This document shows, piece after piece, positions 14,741-23,888 of a DNA stretch of 64,000 bases. Location of the stretch: contig NZ_JAPNLJ010000018.1 in NCBI RefSeq assembly GCF_026627445.1, positions 86,362 through 150,361 of the forward strand. The letters run 5' to 3'. The notes beneath the pieces are model-generated. The model had not been told where the DNA came from, did no database searches, and worked only from the letters and a program-made list of their open reading frames with translations. Numbering within the stretch: the stretch's first letter is position 1; every line of letters starts with the position of its first letter. The position numbers were made by a program, and so were the translations under genes. The DNA is from Streptomyces sp. H27-H1 (GTDB taxonomy: Bacteria > Actinomycetota > Actinomycetes > Streptomycetales > Streptomycetaceae).

Positions 14741-16165
14741 CCGGGCGGCCGAGTCGAGCCGGGTCGGCGGCAGGTACTCGCGCACCAGCGTGCGGTGCCA
14801 CCACGCCCCGGTCTCGCGCAGTTCCCGCCAGGTCGTGAACCGGTAGCGGTACACCCGCGCCCGGACGTAGCGCGGCGGCGCGTCCGGGAAGGGGTTGTAC
14901 CGGATCAGCCGCAGGGTGTCCCGGTCACCCGCCAACAGCCGCTCTACGAACGGCCCGAACCAGTCGCGGGCATAGCCGGGGGAGAGCGCCGCGAACCACA
15001 TGAGCCAGTCCAGGCGCAGGTGGTACGGGGCGAACTGGCGGGGAAGCCGGCGCACGTCACCCGGCTTGCCCTTGAACCCGTACTCCCGCCACGCCCCGTC
15101 CTCCCGGGGTCGCCGGTCCGCGGTGCCCTCCACCACCACCTCCTCGCGGATCCGGCCCACCGTGCCGAAGGCCCCGTAGGTGTTGACCAGGTGGAGGGGA
15201 TCGAAGGACCGGTTCATGACCTGGCCGCGCGAGACCATGTTGGCCACCGGATGCCGGCTCAGCACCAGCACCAGCGCGGTCACCGCGCACACCAGCACCA
15301 GGTACCAGAGCGGCCCCTGCCGGGAGGCGGCCGGCGGCGGCCCGCCCGCGAGTCCCCGGAAGTCGACGGCCGGCAGCGCCGCCGTGATCGTGATCCAGTT
15401 CAGCCAGGCGAAGTTCCCCGACACCACCAGCCACAGCTGGGTCGCCACGATGATCCCGGCGGCGTACGAGGCCACCGGCTGCGGGGTGAACAGCAGGACC
15501 GGCAGGATCAGTTGGGTCACGTGGTTGGCGGCGCACTCCACCCGGTGGAGCGGCTTGGGTAGATGGTGGAAGAACCAGCTCAGCGGACCGGGCATCGGCT
15601 GCGTCTCGTGATGGAAGTCCAGGCAGGTGAGCCGGCGCCAGCACGGGTCGCCCCGCATCTTGATCAGCCCCGCGCCGAACTCCACCCGGAAGACCACCCA
15701 GCGCAGCAGCCACAGCACCAGCACCGGCGGCCCGGCCCGCGCGTTGCCGAGGAAGACGGCCAGGAAGCCGACCTCCAGCAGCAGCGACTCCCAGCCGAAG
15801 GAGTACCAGGTCTGCCCCACGTTCACGACGGACAGGTACAGCAGCCACAGCAGCGCCCACATCGCCATCGCGGCGCCCAGCGGCACGGCGTCCCCGGCTC
15901 CGGCGGCGAGCGCCGCCGCCAGGGCAGCCCCGGCCCAAGCGCAGGCGGCGAAGAACCGGTCGGAGTAGTGGAGGTGGAACAGGCTCGGGGCACGCCGGAA
16001 GGGCACGTACCGCACGTAGCGCGGCACGGGCAGCATGCCGTGCGCCCCGATCAGTGCCCGGAACTGCAGGGCGGCCCCGGCGAAGGCGACGAGGTAGACG
16101 CCGGCCAGGGCCCGCTGGAAGATCAGCCGTCCGAGCCAGTATCCGGGCGCCGTGAACCAGTCCAT
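14726..16165 (-). CDS. Lipase maturation factor (LMF) family membrane protein
   Basis: A 479-residue multi-pass protein; ATG 16165 has GGAGGGG just upstream. Hydrophobic helices alternate with family signatures LLRWVVFRVEFGAGLIKMRGDPCWRRLTCLDFHHETQPMPG in the middle, broken here into GAGLIKMRGDPCW and LDFHHETQPMP. The C-terminal half carries EYGFKGKPGDVRRLPRQ and HLRLDWLMWFAAL, as in LMF1/DUF1222 proteins. In animals LMF1 is needed for lipase folding in the ER; the bacterial role is unknown. It is the last gene of the yndJ-DUF1990-LMF operon and overlaps the previous gene by 43 bases. Confidence 0.92.
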   Translation of the reverse strand: MDWFTAPGYWLGRLIFQRALAGVYLVAFAGAALQFRALIGAHGMLPVPRYVRYVPFRRAPSLFHLHYSDRFFAACAWAGAALAAALAAGAGDAVPLGAAMAMWALLWLLYLSVVNVGQTWYSFGWESLLLEVGFLAVFLGNARAGPPVLVLWLLRWVVFRVEFGAGLIKMRGDPCWRRLTCLDFHHETQPMPGPLSWFFHHLPKPLHRVECAANHVTQLILPVLLFTPQPVASYAAGIIVATQLWLVVSGNFAWLNWITITAALPAVDFRGLAGGPPPAASRQGPLWYLVLVCAVTALVLVLSRHPVANMVSRGQVMNRSFDPLHLVNTYGAFGTVGRIREEVVVEGTADRRPREDGAWREYGFKGKPGDVRRLPRQFAPYHLRLDWLMWFAALSPGYARDWFGPFVERLLAGDRDTLRLIRYNPFPDAPPRYVRARVYRYRFTTWRELRETGAWWHRTLVREYLPPTRLDSAARSEPE

Positions 16166-16734
16166 CCCCTCCAGTATCGGGCCGGCCGGGCGTCCGTGGC
16201 GAGGCGGCGTACGCACCGCCCGAGCCGACGGGCGTAGACCTGCTGGAGGAAGGGAAGGACCGGGCCCGCCACGCGGGTGTACCAGCTCCCCGGGCGGCTG
16301 AAGGCACTCACCTCGAACCACACCGAGCCGTCCGCCTCCATGTCCACCACGAAGGACTCCTCACCGCGCGCGGGATGCCCGGTCAGCGTTCCGTAGGCGA
16401 AACCGGTCCGCCGGGGCTCGTACGCGGTCCAGATCACCTCGCACGGGGCGTCGATCCGCGCCGGGCCGATCCCGATCCCCACCACGACCCGGTCGCCGGG
16501 CCGGACGGGGCGGGCTCCGGCCGTGACGAGCATGCCCGAGGTGCGGTGCGCGCGGAAGGTGGTGACGGCGGCCCCGGCAGCGTCGAAGGCTGCCTGCCCG
16601 TGCCCGATCCGGATGCGGTGGTGGGTGATGTTGTATCCGGCGGGCAGCGGCTGCCGGGCCGTGGCGCCCCGGTCGGGGTAGTTGAAGGTGCTGTGGCCCG
16701 CACTGGCGCGGCCTTCGCTGATGAGGCGGGTCAT
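16123..16734 (-). CDS. DUF1990 family protein
   Basis: A 203-residue protein from ATG 16734. THHRIRIGHGQAAFDAAG, GDRVVVGIGIG, EVIWTAYEPRRTGFAYGTLTGHPARGEESF and WFEVSAFSRPGSWYTRVAGP are the conserved blocks of DUF1990, a soluble beta-rich fold of unknown function often found in plants and actinobacteria. ATGA overlap with yndJ upstream and a 43-base overlap with the LMF gene downstream show tight coupling, so the three products probably serve one membrane- or lipid-related process. Confidence 0.9.
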   Translation of the reverse strand: MTRLISEGRASAGHSTFNYPDRGATARQPLPAGYNITHHRIRIGHGQAAFDAAGAAVTTFRAHRTSGMLVTAGARPVRPGDRVVVGIGIGPARIDAPCEVIWTAYEPRRTGFAYGTLTGHPARGEESFVVDMEADGSVWFEVSAFSRPGSWYTRVAGPVLPFLQQVYARRLGRCVRRLATDARPARYWRGWTGSRRPDTGSDG

Positions 16735-17639
16735 GCCGGGATCTCCGTTCGGTCGGGCAGGGCGGCCGGTGCGGGCGGCCCGTTCTGCTGGGCGTTCAGG
16801 CGGCGCCAGGCCAGTAGCGAGCACAGGGCGAAGCCGAGGGCGTTGCCGAGGCCGTGGGTCGCCGCCATCCAGGTCAGGGTGGGGTGCACGATGCCGGTGG
16901 CCTCGCCGAGGGCCCACCACAGGGCGAGCAGCATGGTGGCCACCAGCACGGCCGCGGAGGCCGCGAGCAGCGCGCCGGTGAGCCGGTCCCGCTCGCGGGC
17001 CCCGGGGCGAACGCCCCGCCAGGTCAGCAGGGCCACCGCCCACATCCCGCCGGTCAGTGTCACCGCGCCCACCAGCTCGGCCCAGTCGTCGATGAAGTAG
17101 CCGAGGAGGACGAGCAGCGTCCCGGCGGGAACGCTGTACGCCGCCCAGCGTGCGAGGGCTCCGGTGGCGGTGGCCCGGCACACCAGTCCGGCGACCAGGG
17201 CCGCGGCGAAACCGGCGAAGTGGAAGTGGGGCACCGTCAGGGCCAGGATGTCGAGGTCGAAGCCGAAGAGCCGGTATCCGGCGCGTTCGGCCACCAGGGC
17301 GGTCCCGGCGACCGAGGGCGCCGCCAGTGCGGTGAGCACGGCCACCTCGGCGGGTCCGAAGGCCCGCCAGGGAGGGCCGGTGCGGTCCCGCCGGGCCAGG
17401 GTCCGCGCCGCGAGGACCAGGGCCTGAGCCGCGAGGGCGAGTGTGGCGGCTGCGTAGAGTGCGCCGAGGGCCGCGGCCGGGGCTCCCCGCGGCAGCCACA
17501 GGCAGAGCGCTCCGGGGGCCGCGAACAGCGGCCAGAGCGCGGCCGTCCGCCGGAACCGGACCGGATCGATCAGGCGCAGGCCGGCCGGGACGACGTAGAG
17601 CATGCCCAGGGTGACGATCGGATTCACCAGCACGATCAT
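16731..17639 (-). CDS. YndJ-like integral membrane protein
   Basis: A 302-residue protein from ATG 17639 with about nine hydrophobic helices. TVPHFHFAGFAAALVAGL with its two histidines and the later THGLGNALGFALCSLLAWR are the YndJ family signature. The histidines inside membrane segments suggest a ligand- or metal-binding site. It leads the operon with DUF1990 and LMF and sits directly behind paired palindromic operators. Function of the family is not known. Confidence 0.85.
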   Translation of the reverse strand: MIVLVNPIVTLGMLYVVPAGLRLIDPVRFRRTAALWPLFAAPGALCLWLPRGAPAAALGALYAAATLALAAQALVLAARTLARRDRTGPPWRAFGPAEVAVLTALAAPSVAGTALVAERAGYRLFGFDLDILALTVPHFHFAGFAAALVAGLVCRATATGALARWAAYSVPAGTLLVLLGYFIDDWAELVGAVTLTGGMWAVALLTWRGVRPGARERDRLTGALLAASAAVLVATMLLALWWALGEATGIVHPTLTWMAATHGLGNALGFALCSLLAWRRLNAQQNGPPAPAALPDRTEIPA

Positions 17640-17669
17640 CGCGGATCCCCCCTTCAGGAAACGAACGCC

Positions 17670-17724
17670 TTGAACGCGTTCAACTCACGATCGTGAGCCT
17701 AGACGTTCTGTTGAACATGTTCAA
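17670..17724. promoter_or_regulatory. Paired palindromic operators upstream of the yndJ operon
   Basis: Three 14-bp perfect palindromes lie in 55 bases: TTGAACGCGTTCAA at 17670-17683, CTCACGATCGTGAG at 17684-17697 and TTGAACATGTTCAA at 17711-17724. The first and third share TTGAAC half-sites and their centres are 41 bases apart, about four helical turns. This is what a dimeric TetR- or MerR-like repressor binding co-operatively would need. The sites lie between the yndJ start (minus strand) and the lipoprotein gene (plus strand). No regulator gene is adjacent. Confidence 0.7.
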
Positions 17725-17814
17725 GAGAGTCTCTAATCAGTGGTCTCCGGTTGCGGCCACCCCGTACATACGGCAGACAAGAGGCATCAACCGGGGCGAA
17801 AAGGGAGATTCAAC

Positions 17815-19104
17815 GTGTACGCACCGACACCTCGTCAGGCGCCGCGTCGTCACGCACCGGCCCGTGCGGCCGTCCTCACCCTCCTCGGACTCCTCGCCGC
17901 GGCCTGCGGGGCCGCCGGCGGTGAGGGACCGGCCAAGGGCCCCGCCGCCGAGAGCCAGGACGTCCACCTCCAGCCCGTGGCCTCGGCCGGCCCGGACCCC
18001 TTCACCACCTCCTCCGCCACCGGCGAATCGGCTCCCGTCCAGCCCCCGCTGCCCAACGCTTCCGGCCAGGGCATCCGGACCGTCAACGCGGCCACCCCCG
18101 GCCTGTACGGCGGAACCCAGCGGCTCGGCAGCTGCGACGTGGAAGCGCAGGTCCAGTCCCTGACCGCCGACGACGCAAAGGCCCGCGCCTTCGCCGAGGC
18201 CTCCCAGGTGGAGCAGGAGCAGATCCCCGAATTCCTGCGCGGCCTCACCCCGGTCGTGCTGCGCGCCGACACCCGGGTGACCAACCACGGATTCGCCGAC
18301 GGCGCCCCCGACGCCTTCCAGTCCGTCCTGCAGGCCGGCACCGCCGTCCTCGTGGACGGCCACGGAATGCCCCGCGTCCGCTGCGCCTGCGGAAACCCGC
18401 TGCTCGCACCGCGCGCCGCCAAGGGAGCACCGGTGCTCAAGGGCGACCCCTGGACCGGCTACCGGCCCAACCAGGTCGTGGTCATCGAGCCGACCGCGCA
18501 AGTGATCAACAACCTGGTCATCGTCAACATCGCCGACAACACCTGGATCGAGCGCAGGACCGGCGACGACGGGGCCCAGGACCGCCCCCCGCAGACGCCG
18601 CCCCCCTTCGACCCGGCCGCCGGGATCCCCAGCGGGCCCGCGACCCCGCCCGGCGCCTCGCCGACCGTTCCCTGCCCGACCCCGGACAGCAACAGCCTCG
18701 CCCGCACCGAGCCGCCGCCCTCCGGCCCTCCGGCCCCCGGCCGCAGCCCCGCCCCGAGCGCGGCCGACTGCCCGCCGAGCCCCCCGCAGACGGCCCCGAA
18801 CACCCCGGTGGCCCCCGACCAGCCCTCGTCCGGCATCCCCTCGGGCCCGCCCACGGCCCCGCCGCCCGGCACGGACCAGCCCTCGGACGTACCCGGCGAC
18901 ATCCCCACCGACATCCCCTCCGACCTGCCCGGCCAGAACCCGAGCGACCCGGGGGCCCTGGTGGGCCCCGACGGAGTGTCGCCGCAGCCGAGCGATCCGT
19001 TCGGCCCCGAAGACCCGTACGCGGACCCGTACGCCGACCCGTACCCGGTCCCCGAGCGGCAGCCCTCGGCCCCGTACGACGGCCAGTCCCTGGAGAGCGC
19101 CTGA
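17815..19104 (+). CDS. Secreted lipoprotein with proline-rich C-terminus (DUF6777-like)
   Basis: A 429-residue protein from GTG 17815, preceded by AAGGGAGA. The signal sequence ends in a lipobox, LLAAACGA, so it is probably a lipoprotein. The folded part (about 70-265) contains TPGLYGGTQRLGSCDVEAQV and VVIEPTAQVINNLVIVNIAD, which I associate tentatively with DUF6777. From about 270 onward it is disordered and Pro/Gly/Ser/Asp-rich, with short repeats such as GDIPTDIPSD and YADPYADPYP, probably spanning the wall. No enzymatic motif is visible. Confidence 0.85.
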   Translation: MYAPTPRQAPRRHAPARAAVLTLLGLLAAACGAAGGEGPAKGPAAESQDVHLQPVASAGPDPFTTSSATGESAPVQPPLPNASGQGIRTVNAATPGLYGGTQRLGSCDVEAQVQSLTADDAKARAFAEASQVEQEQIPEFLRGLTPVVLRADTRVTNHGFADGAPDAFQSVLQAGTAVLVDGHGMPRVRCACGNPLLAPRAAKGAPVLKGDPWTGYRPNQVVVIEPTAQVINNLVIVNIADNTWIERRTGDDGAQDRPPQTPPPFDPAAGIPSGPATPPGASPTVPCPTPDSNSLARTEPPPSGPPAPGRSPAPSAADCPPSPPQTAPNTPVAPDQPSSGIPSGPPTAPPPGTDQPSDVPGDIPTDIPSDLPGQNPSDPGALVGPDGVSPQPSDPFGPEDPYADPYADPYPVPERQPSAPYDGQSLESA

Positions 19105-19145
19105 CCTGGGGGGCGCCCGATCCGCCGGTGTGTCATGGTGGACCG

Positions 19146-21191
19146 GTGCCGACCGCCGTATCGCTGCCGGACGACTGGCCCGCACACCCGGACCGGTCGC
19201 TCTCGCTGAACCGCATGGGCAGTTTCGACTGGGACCTGGTCACCGGTCTCATGCACATGGACTCGGCCGCCCTCGAAGTCTTCGACACCGCCGTCGAGGA
19301 GTACGACGGCCGGCCCGAGTCCCTCTCGCCCCGGGTCCCGCCCGCCGAGAGCATCCGGCTCGACGCACTGGTCTCCTCGGCCCTCAAGAGCGGGGTCGAC
19401 AGCTACGGCGCCTACTTCCGCATCCGCTGCCACGACGGCCGGTTGCGCTGGACGCACACCCAGGGCCGGGTCATGCGCGGCCCGGACGGCCGCCCGTACC
19501 GGATCATCGGCATCGTCCGCGACGCCACCGAGGAGCTCAGCCATTCGGCGGAGCGCCTCGGACTCGACGAGGAGCGGCGCCGCCAGACGTCCGTGGTCGA
19601 GAGCACCACCGCCGCGCTCGCGCACGCCCGTACCGTCCAGGACGTCATCGACGCGCTCGGTGACGCCCACGGCCTGGAACGGCTCGGGTCGATGGGCATG
19701 GTGATGGGACTGGTCGAAGCCGGCCGCATCCACCTCGTGGCCGAGGGCCCCGCGGGCAGTTTCGTCCCCGGCACCCGCTACACCCGCATCGACGAGCAGT
19801 ACCCGATGAGCGAGGTGGTCCGCTCGCTCCAGCCGCGTTTCCTGGACTCCGCAGCCGAGTTCGCCGCCGGGTACCCCGGGCTCTGGGCGAAGATCTCGTC
19901 CATGCACATCTCGGCGGCCGCCTACCTGCCGCTGATCGCCCAGGCCCGCCCGATCGGCGCGATCGGCCTGCTCTACCGCGACAAGGACGGCTTCACGCAA
20001 GAGGAGCGCAACCTGCTCGTCGCGCTCGGCAGCAGCATCGCGCAGAGCCTGCAGCGGGCGATGCTGCTGGAGCAGGAGCACGACCTGGCGGAGGGGCTCC
20101 AGCAGGCGATGCTGCCGCGCCGGATCCCCTCGGTGCCGGGCGCCGAGATCGCCGTACGGTACCGCTCGGCCCGGATGGGCCGGGACATCGGCGGCGACTG
20201 GTACGACGTCATCCCGCTGCCCGGCGGCCGGGTCGGCGCGGTCATCGGCGACGTCCAGGGCCACGACACCCACGCGGCGGCGGTCATGGGCCAGCTGCGC
20301 ATCGTGCTGCGCGCCTACGCCGCCGAAGGGCACTCACCGGCCACCGTCATGGCCCGGGCCTCCGTCTTCCTGCACGAGCTGGACACCGACCGCTTCGCCA
20401 CCTGCACGTACATCGAGGCCGACCTCTCGACCGGGGTGCTGCAACTGGTCCGGGCCGGCCACATCGACCCCCTGCTGCGCACCCGGGACGGGGGCTGCGA
20501 GCGCCTCGCGCTGGAGGGTGGGATGCCGCTGGGGCTGTCCGCGGAGTTCGGTCGGCTGGAGTACCCGGTGACCACGGTCGAGATGGGACCGGGGGAAACG
20601 CTTCTGCTCTGCACGGACGGCCTGGTGGAACAGCCCGGAGCCGACCTGGACGACGGCATCGAACTGCTCGCCTCCCTCATCCGCACCGGCCCCACCGACC
20701 TGGCCCTGCTGGCGGACCGGCTCTGCGAGGTCGTGGACGACCGGGGCGGCGACGACGACATGGCGCTGCTGCTGCTGCGCCGGGACGCCGTGGAGGCCCA
20801 GCAGGCCGGCGGCCGGCTCCAGCAGCACGTGGCCCCCGGCGATCCGGAGGCCCTCGTATCGGCCCGCCACATGATCGGCGCGGCGGTACGGGCCTGGGGC
20901 GCCCGGGACCGGGCGGACGAGATCGAGCTGATCGCGGACGAGCTCATCGTCAACGCACTCATGCACACCGACGGCCCGGCCATCGTGACCCTGCGCGTGC
21001 TGACCGGCCCCCAACGCCGGCTCCGCGTGGAGGTCGAGGACCGCTCCAGCGCTCTGCCGCGCCGCAGGGAGGCGGGCGACTCCGGGGTCTCCGGGCGCGG
21101 CCTGATGCTGGTCGACCGCCTCGCGGACGTCTGGGGCGTGGAATCGCGGGGGAGCGGCAAATGCGTCTGGTGCGAGTTCACGATGCCGTGA
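19146..21191 (+). CDS. PAS-GAF-SpoIIE phosphatase with C-terminal histidine-kinase-like ATPase
   Basis: A 681-residue cytoplasmic regulator from GTG 19146. A PAS domain covers about 15-130 (FRIRCHDGRLRWTHTQGRV), GAF about 150-330, and the PP2C/SpoIIE phosphatase about 335-555 with metal-site motifs GGDWYDVIPL, IGDVQGHD, CTDGLVEQ and GGDDDMALLLL. An RsbW-like ATPase is at about 570-681 (ELIADELIVNALMH, SGVSGRGLMLVDRLA). Such proteins dephosphorylate anti-anti-sigma factors, here apparently with an anti-sigma kinase in the same chain. No STAS partner or sigma factor is adjacent. Confidence 0.93.
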   Translation: MPTAVSLPDDWPAHPDRSLSLNRMGSFDWDLVTGLMHMDSAALEVFDTAVEEYDGRPESLSPRVPPAESIRLDALVSSALKSGVDSYGAYFRIRCHDGRLRWTHTQGRVMRGPDGRPYRIIGIVRDATEELSHSAERLGLDEERRRQTSVVESTTAALAHARTVQDVIDALGDAHGLERLGSMGMVMGLVEAGRIHLVAEGPAGSFVPGTRYTRIDEQYPMSEVVRSLQPRFLDSAAEFAAGYPGLWAKISSMHISAAAYLPLIAQARPIGAIGLLYRDKDGFTQEERNLLVALGSSIAQSLQRAMLLEQEHDLAEGLQQAMLPRRIPSVPGAEIAVRYRSARMGRDIGGDWYDVIPLPGGRVGAVIGDVQGHDTHAAAVMGQLRIVLRAYAAEGHSPATVMARASVFLHELDTDRFATCTYIEADLSTGVLQLVRAGHIDPLLRTRDGGCERLALEGGMPLGLSAEFGRLEYPVTTVEMGPGETLLLCTDGLVEQPGADLDDGIELLASLIRTGPTDLALLADRLCEVVDDRGGDDDMALLLLRRDAVEAQQAGGRLQQHVAPGDPEALVSARHMIGAAVRAWGARDRADEIELIADELIVNALMHTDGPAIVTLRVLTGPQRRLRVEVEDRSSALPRRREAGDSGVSGRGLMLVDRLADVWGVESRGSGKCVWCEFTMP

Positions 21192-21283
21192 CCGCCCGGT
21201 ACGCCCCGAACCGGACCCAGCGCGCCGGCCGCAGCCGAAAGTCCGTTGCGGGGGAGCGGCCGGGACCCCGATGATCGGTGGCG

Positions 21284-22504
21284 ATGACCGACGCCACGGA
21301 TGATTTCCGCACACTGTTGAAGTCCGGCGATCTGCCGGCCGCCGTACGATCGCTGCGCCCGCACGCCGAGACCCTCCCCCTCGCCGAACTCGCCCGGGCC
21401 GTCCGGGCCCTGGGCGAAGCCGCCGGGTTCAAGGACCTGGCCAAGGCGGCAAAGACCGCCGCCAAGCGGCCCGAGGACCCCAAGGCCCTCTACGACCTCG
21501 GCTACGCCTGCGTCGAGCGCGGCATCGCCTTCCTCGGCATAGCCCCGCTGCGCGCCGCGCTCGCCCGGGTCCCCGGCTCCCGCACCCTGCTCGCCGAGCT
21601 CGTCGCCGCCCTGGCGGACGGGGAACGGCACGCCGAGGCCGCGGCCCTGCTCGCCGCCCGCGGGGACCTGCTACCCGCCTGGCCCGAGACCTACCTGCTC
21701 GCGCACCACACCCTCCTCGCCGGGGACCTCCCCGGGGCCCGTGCCGCCGCCGGCCGGCTGACCGCGCCCGAGGACGACACCTGGAGCTGGGCCCACGCCC
21801 GCCAGCGCCGGATCCTCGCCCGCGCCGAACTCGCCGCCGCCGCCGGGCCGCTGGACTCCACGGACCTGCGCGGCTGGCAGTTCGCGCTCACCGGGACCCT
21901 GCTCGCCACCCTCTCCCCGTACGGCTACGACGCCGGCATGAGCGGCCGCTTCGCCTTCCTCGGCGACACCCACGACACCTGCCGCCGCGGCCTCGCCCGC
22001 CTCGCACTGGCCCTGGACGCCACCGGACGGCGCCCCGCCACGGTCTCGCTGCTCCCCGGCCGGTCCGACCGGATCCTGGGCCTCGCCGCCGCGACCGTGC
22101 TCGCGCTGCCCGCAGTGCCGTACGAGCCCACCCGGACGGACACCCTCGTCGTCGCCTACCAGCTCGGCGAGGAGGACCTGGCGCTGCAGGAGCGCACCGA
22201 CGGGCAGATCGTGTACGAGCACGCCACCCGGTGGACCGGCCCGCCGCCGGTCAGCGCCGACTTCAGCGCGCTGCAGGCACAGTTCGTCACGGAGCCGTGG
22301 AAGGAAGACACCCGGCCCGAGGAGGAGATCGCCCGCGACATCGCGGCCGCCGACCCCACCGCGGACGAGGGCGACGGGGCGACCCCGCCCGATACCGACG
22401 AGGCCTTCCGGGCCTACGCCGCGGCCCTCGCGCCCGGCTGGCTCACCGGCCCCCGTGACCGGATCGGCTCCGCGGGCCCGGTGCCCAGCTCGCGCTTCGC
22501 CTGA
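21284..22504 (+). CDS. Conserved hypothetical protein with TPR-like helical N-terminus
   Basis: A 406-residue protein; ATG 21284 is taken as start, though GTG 21278 two codons earlier is equally possible. The first half is alanine/leucine-rich with repeated helix pairs (DPKALYDLGYACVERGIAFLGIAPLRAALARVPGSR split in the sequence, HAEAAALLAARGD, GDLPGARAAAGRLT) that look like degenerate tetratricopeptide units. The second half contains GWQFALTGTLLATLSPYGYD and LVVAYQLGEEDLALQERTD, with an acidic C-terminal stretch. No catalytic motif is seen. It lies 20 bases before the Fpg/Nei gene and is probably co-transcribed with it. Confidence 0.8.
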   Translation: MTDATDDFRTLLKSGDLPAAVRSLRPHAETLPLAELARAVRALGEAAGFKDLAKAAKTAAKRPEDPKALYDLGYACVERGIAFLGIAPLRAALARVPGSRTLLAELVAALADGERHAEAAALLAARGDLLPAWPETYLLAHHTLLAGDLPGARAAAGRLTAPEDDTWSWAHARQRRILARAELAAAAGPLDSTDLRGWQFALTGTLLATLSPYGYDAGMSGRFAFLGDTHDTCRRGLARLALALDATGRRPATVSLLPGRSDRILGLAAATVLALPAVPYEPTRTDTLVVAYQLGEEDLALQERTDGQIVYEHATRWTGPPPVSADFSALQAQFVTEPWKEDTRPEEEIARDIAAADPTADEGDGATPPDTDEAFRAYAAALAPGWLTGPRDRIGSAGPVPSSRFA

Positions 22505-22524
22505 GGCCACGGCAGGCTGGGGGC

Positions 22525-23385
22525 ATGCCCGAGCTGCCCGAAGTCGAGGCCCTGAGGGAGTTCCTCGAAGAACACCTCGCCGGGCGGGTGGTCGAGCGCG
22601 TCCTCCCGCTCGCCGTGAGCGTGCTCAAGACGTACGACCCGCCGCTGACCGCACTCGAGGGACAGCGGGCCGGGGCCACGGCCCGCCACGGCAAGTTCCT
22701 CGCCCTGCGGATCGGCGAGCTCCACCTCGTCACCCACCTCGCCCGGGCCGGCTGGCTGCGCTGGATGGACACCGTTCCCGCGCAGCCGCCGCGCCCCGGC
22801 AAGGGGCCGCTCGCCCTGCGCCTCGTCCTGCAGGGCGGAGGCGGGTTCGACCTCACCGAGGCCGGGACCCAGAAGCGGCTCGCCGTGTACGTGGTCCGCG
22901 ATCCGCAGGAGGTCCCGGGCATCGCCCGGCTGGGTCCGGACCCGCTCGCCGAGGCCTTCGACCGCGCGGCCTTCGGCGAGCTGCTCGCCGGGGAACGCCG
23001 CCAGATCAAGGGCGTGCTGCGCGACCAGAGCGTCATCGCGGGGATCGGAAACGCGTACAGCGACGAGATCCTCCACCACGCCAAGGTCTCGCCCTTCAAA
23101 CTGGCCGCCTCATTCGACGAGGCGCAGGTGGACCAGTTGTACGAGGCCCTCCAGGACACGCTGCGCGCGGCCGTCGAGCGGGCGCACGGGGTGGCCGCCG
23201 GACGGCTCAAGGCCGAGAAGAAGAGCGGGATGCGGGTCCACGGCCGTGCGGGCGAGACCTGCCCGGTGTGCGGGGACACCGTCCGCTCGGTGTCCTTCGC
23301 CGACTCCTCGCTCCAGTACTGCGCCACGTGCCAGACCGGTGGGAAGCCGCTCGCGGACCGGCGGCTGTCCAAGCTGCTGAAGTAG
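22525..23385 (+). CDS. Fpg/Nei family DNA glycosylase
   Basis: A 286-residue protein starting MPELPEVEAL, where Pro2 is the catalytic N-terminus after Met removal and Glu3 the general acid. ARHGKFLALRI supplies the beta-hairpin lysine. The helix-two-turn-helix reads GVLRDQSVIAGIGNAYSDEIL. The C-terminal zinc finger is CPVCGD, then CATCQTGGKPLADRRLSK with its final arginine. It should remove oxidised bases and cut the abasic site. It resembles the Nei2/MutM2 type of actinobacteria more than classical MutM, judged by LKTYDPPLTALEGQ. Confidence 0.94.
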   Translation: MPELPEVEALREFLEEHLAGRVVERVLPLAVSVLKTYDPPLTALEGQRAGATARHGKFLALRIGELHLVTHLARAGWLRWMDTVPAQPPRPGKGPLALRLVLQGGGGFDLTEAGTQKRLAVYVVRDPQEVPGIARLGPDPLAEAFDRAAFGELLAGERRQIKGVLRDQSVIAGIGNAYSDEILHHAKVSPFKLAASFDEAQVDQLYEALQDTLRAAVERAHGVAAGRLKAEKKSGMRVHGRAGETCPVCGDTVRSVSFADSSLQYCATCQTGGKPLADRRLSKLLK

Positions 23386-23443
23386 GCCCCCGGGCCCTTC
23401 GCGGGAGGGCCCGGCCGGCCGGGCTCCGGTTAAACTCCGGCCC

Positions 23444-23845
23444 ATGTCCGAGGAGCAGGAGCCGCAGCCGCCCCGGCGCGAGGTCGTCACCGGGGTCCCG
23501 CGCGGCAGCCGCCGGCCGCCCGCGCACACCCCGGCCCGCTCCGAGATCTCCGAGCAGACCACCCTGGGCGCCACCTATGTACGGTCCCTCATGCGCAGCC
23601 AGCTCCGCGCCGGACTCGGCGCCCTGGCCGCGCTCGTCCTCCTGGTGGGGCTGCTGCCGCTGCTGTTCCTGCTGCCGCGGGTCGCTTCGGGCCCGCTGGT
23701 CTGGGTCGCGCTCGGGGTCCTGGTGTACCCGGTGCTGTGGTGCGTGGCCCGTGCGTACGTGATCCGGGCCGAGCGCAACGAGGCCGATTTCACCGGCCTG
23801 GTCACCGATCCGACGGAGCTGCCGGGGCCGCGCCGGCCGGAGTAG
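23444..23845 (+). CDS. Small two-helix membrane protein
   Basis: A 133-residue protein from ATG 23444. The first 50 residues are hydrophilic and Pro/Arg-rich. Two hydrophobic segments follow, AGLGALAALVLLVGLLPLLF and VWVALGVLVYPVLWCVARAYV, then an acidic soluble tail. It resembles the small DUF485-like proteins that accompany sodium/solute symporters, but no symporter follows here. I cannot assign a function. Confidence 0.72.
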   Translation: MSEEQEPQPPRREVVTGVPRGSRRPPAHTPARSEISEQTTLGATYVRSLMRSQLRAGLGALAALVLLVGLLPLLFLLPRVASGPLVWVALGVLVYPVLWCVARAYVIRAERNEADFTGLVTDPTELPGPRRPE

Positions 23846-23888
23846 CGGGCCGGGGGTACGGGAGTTCGCCCGTGCTCGGCACTCGGGG

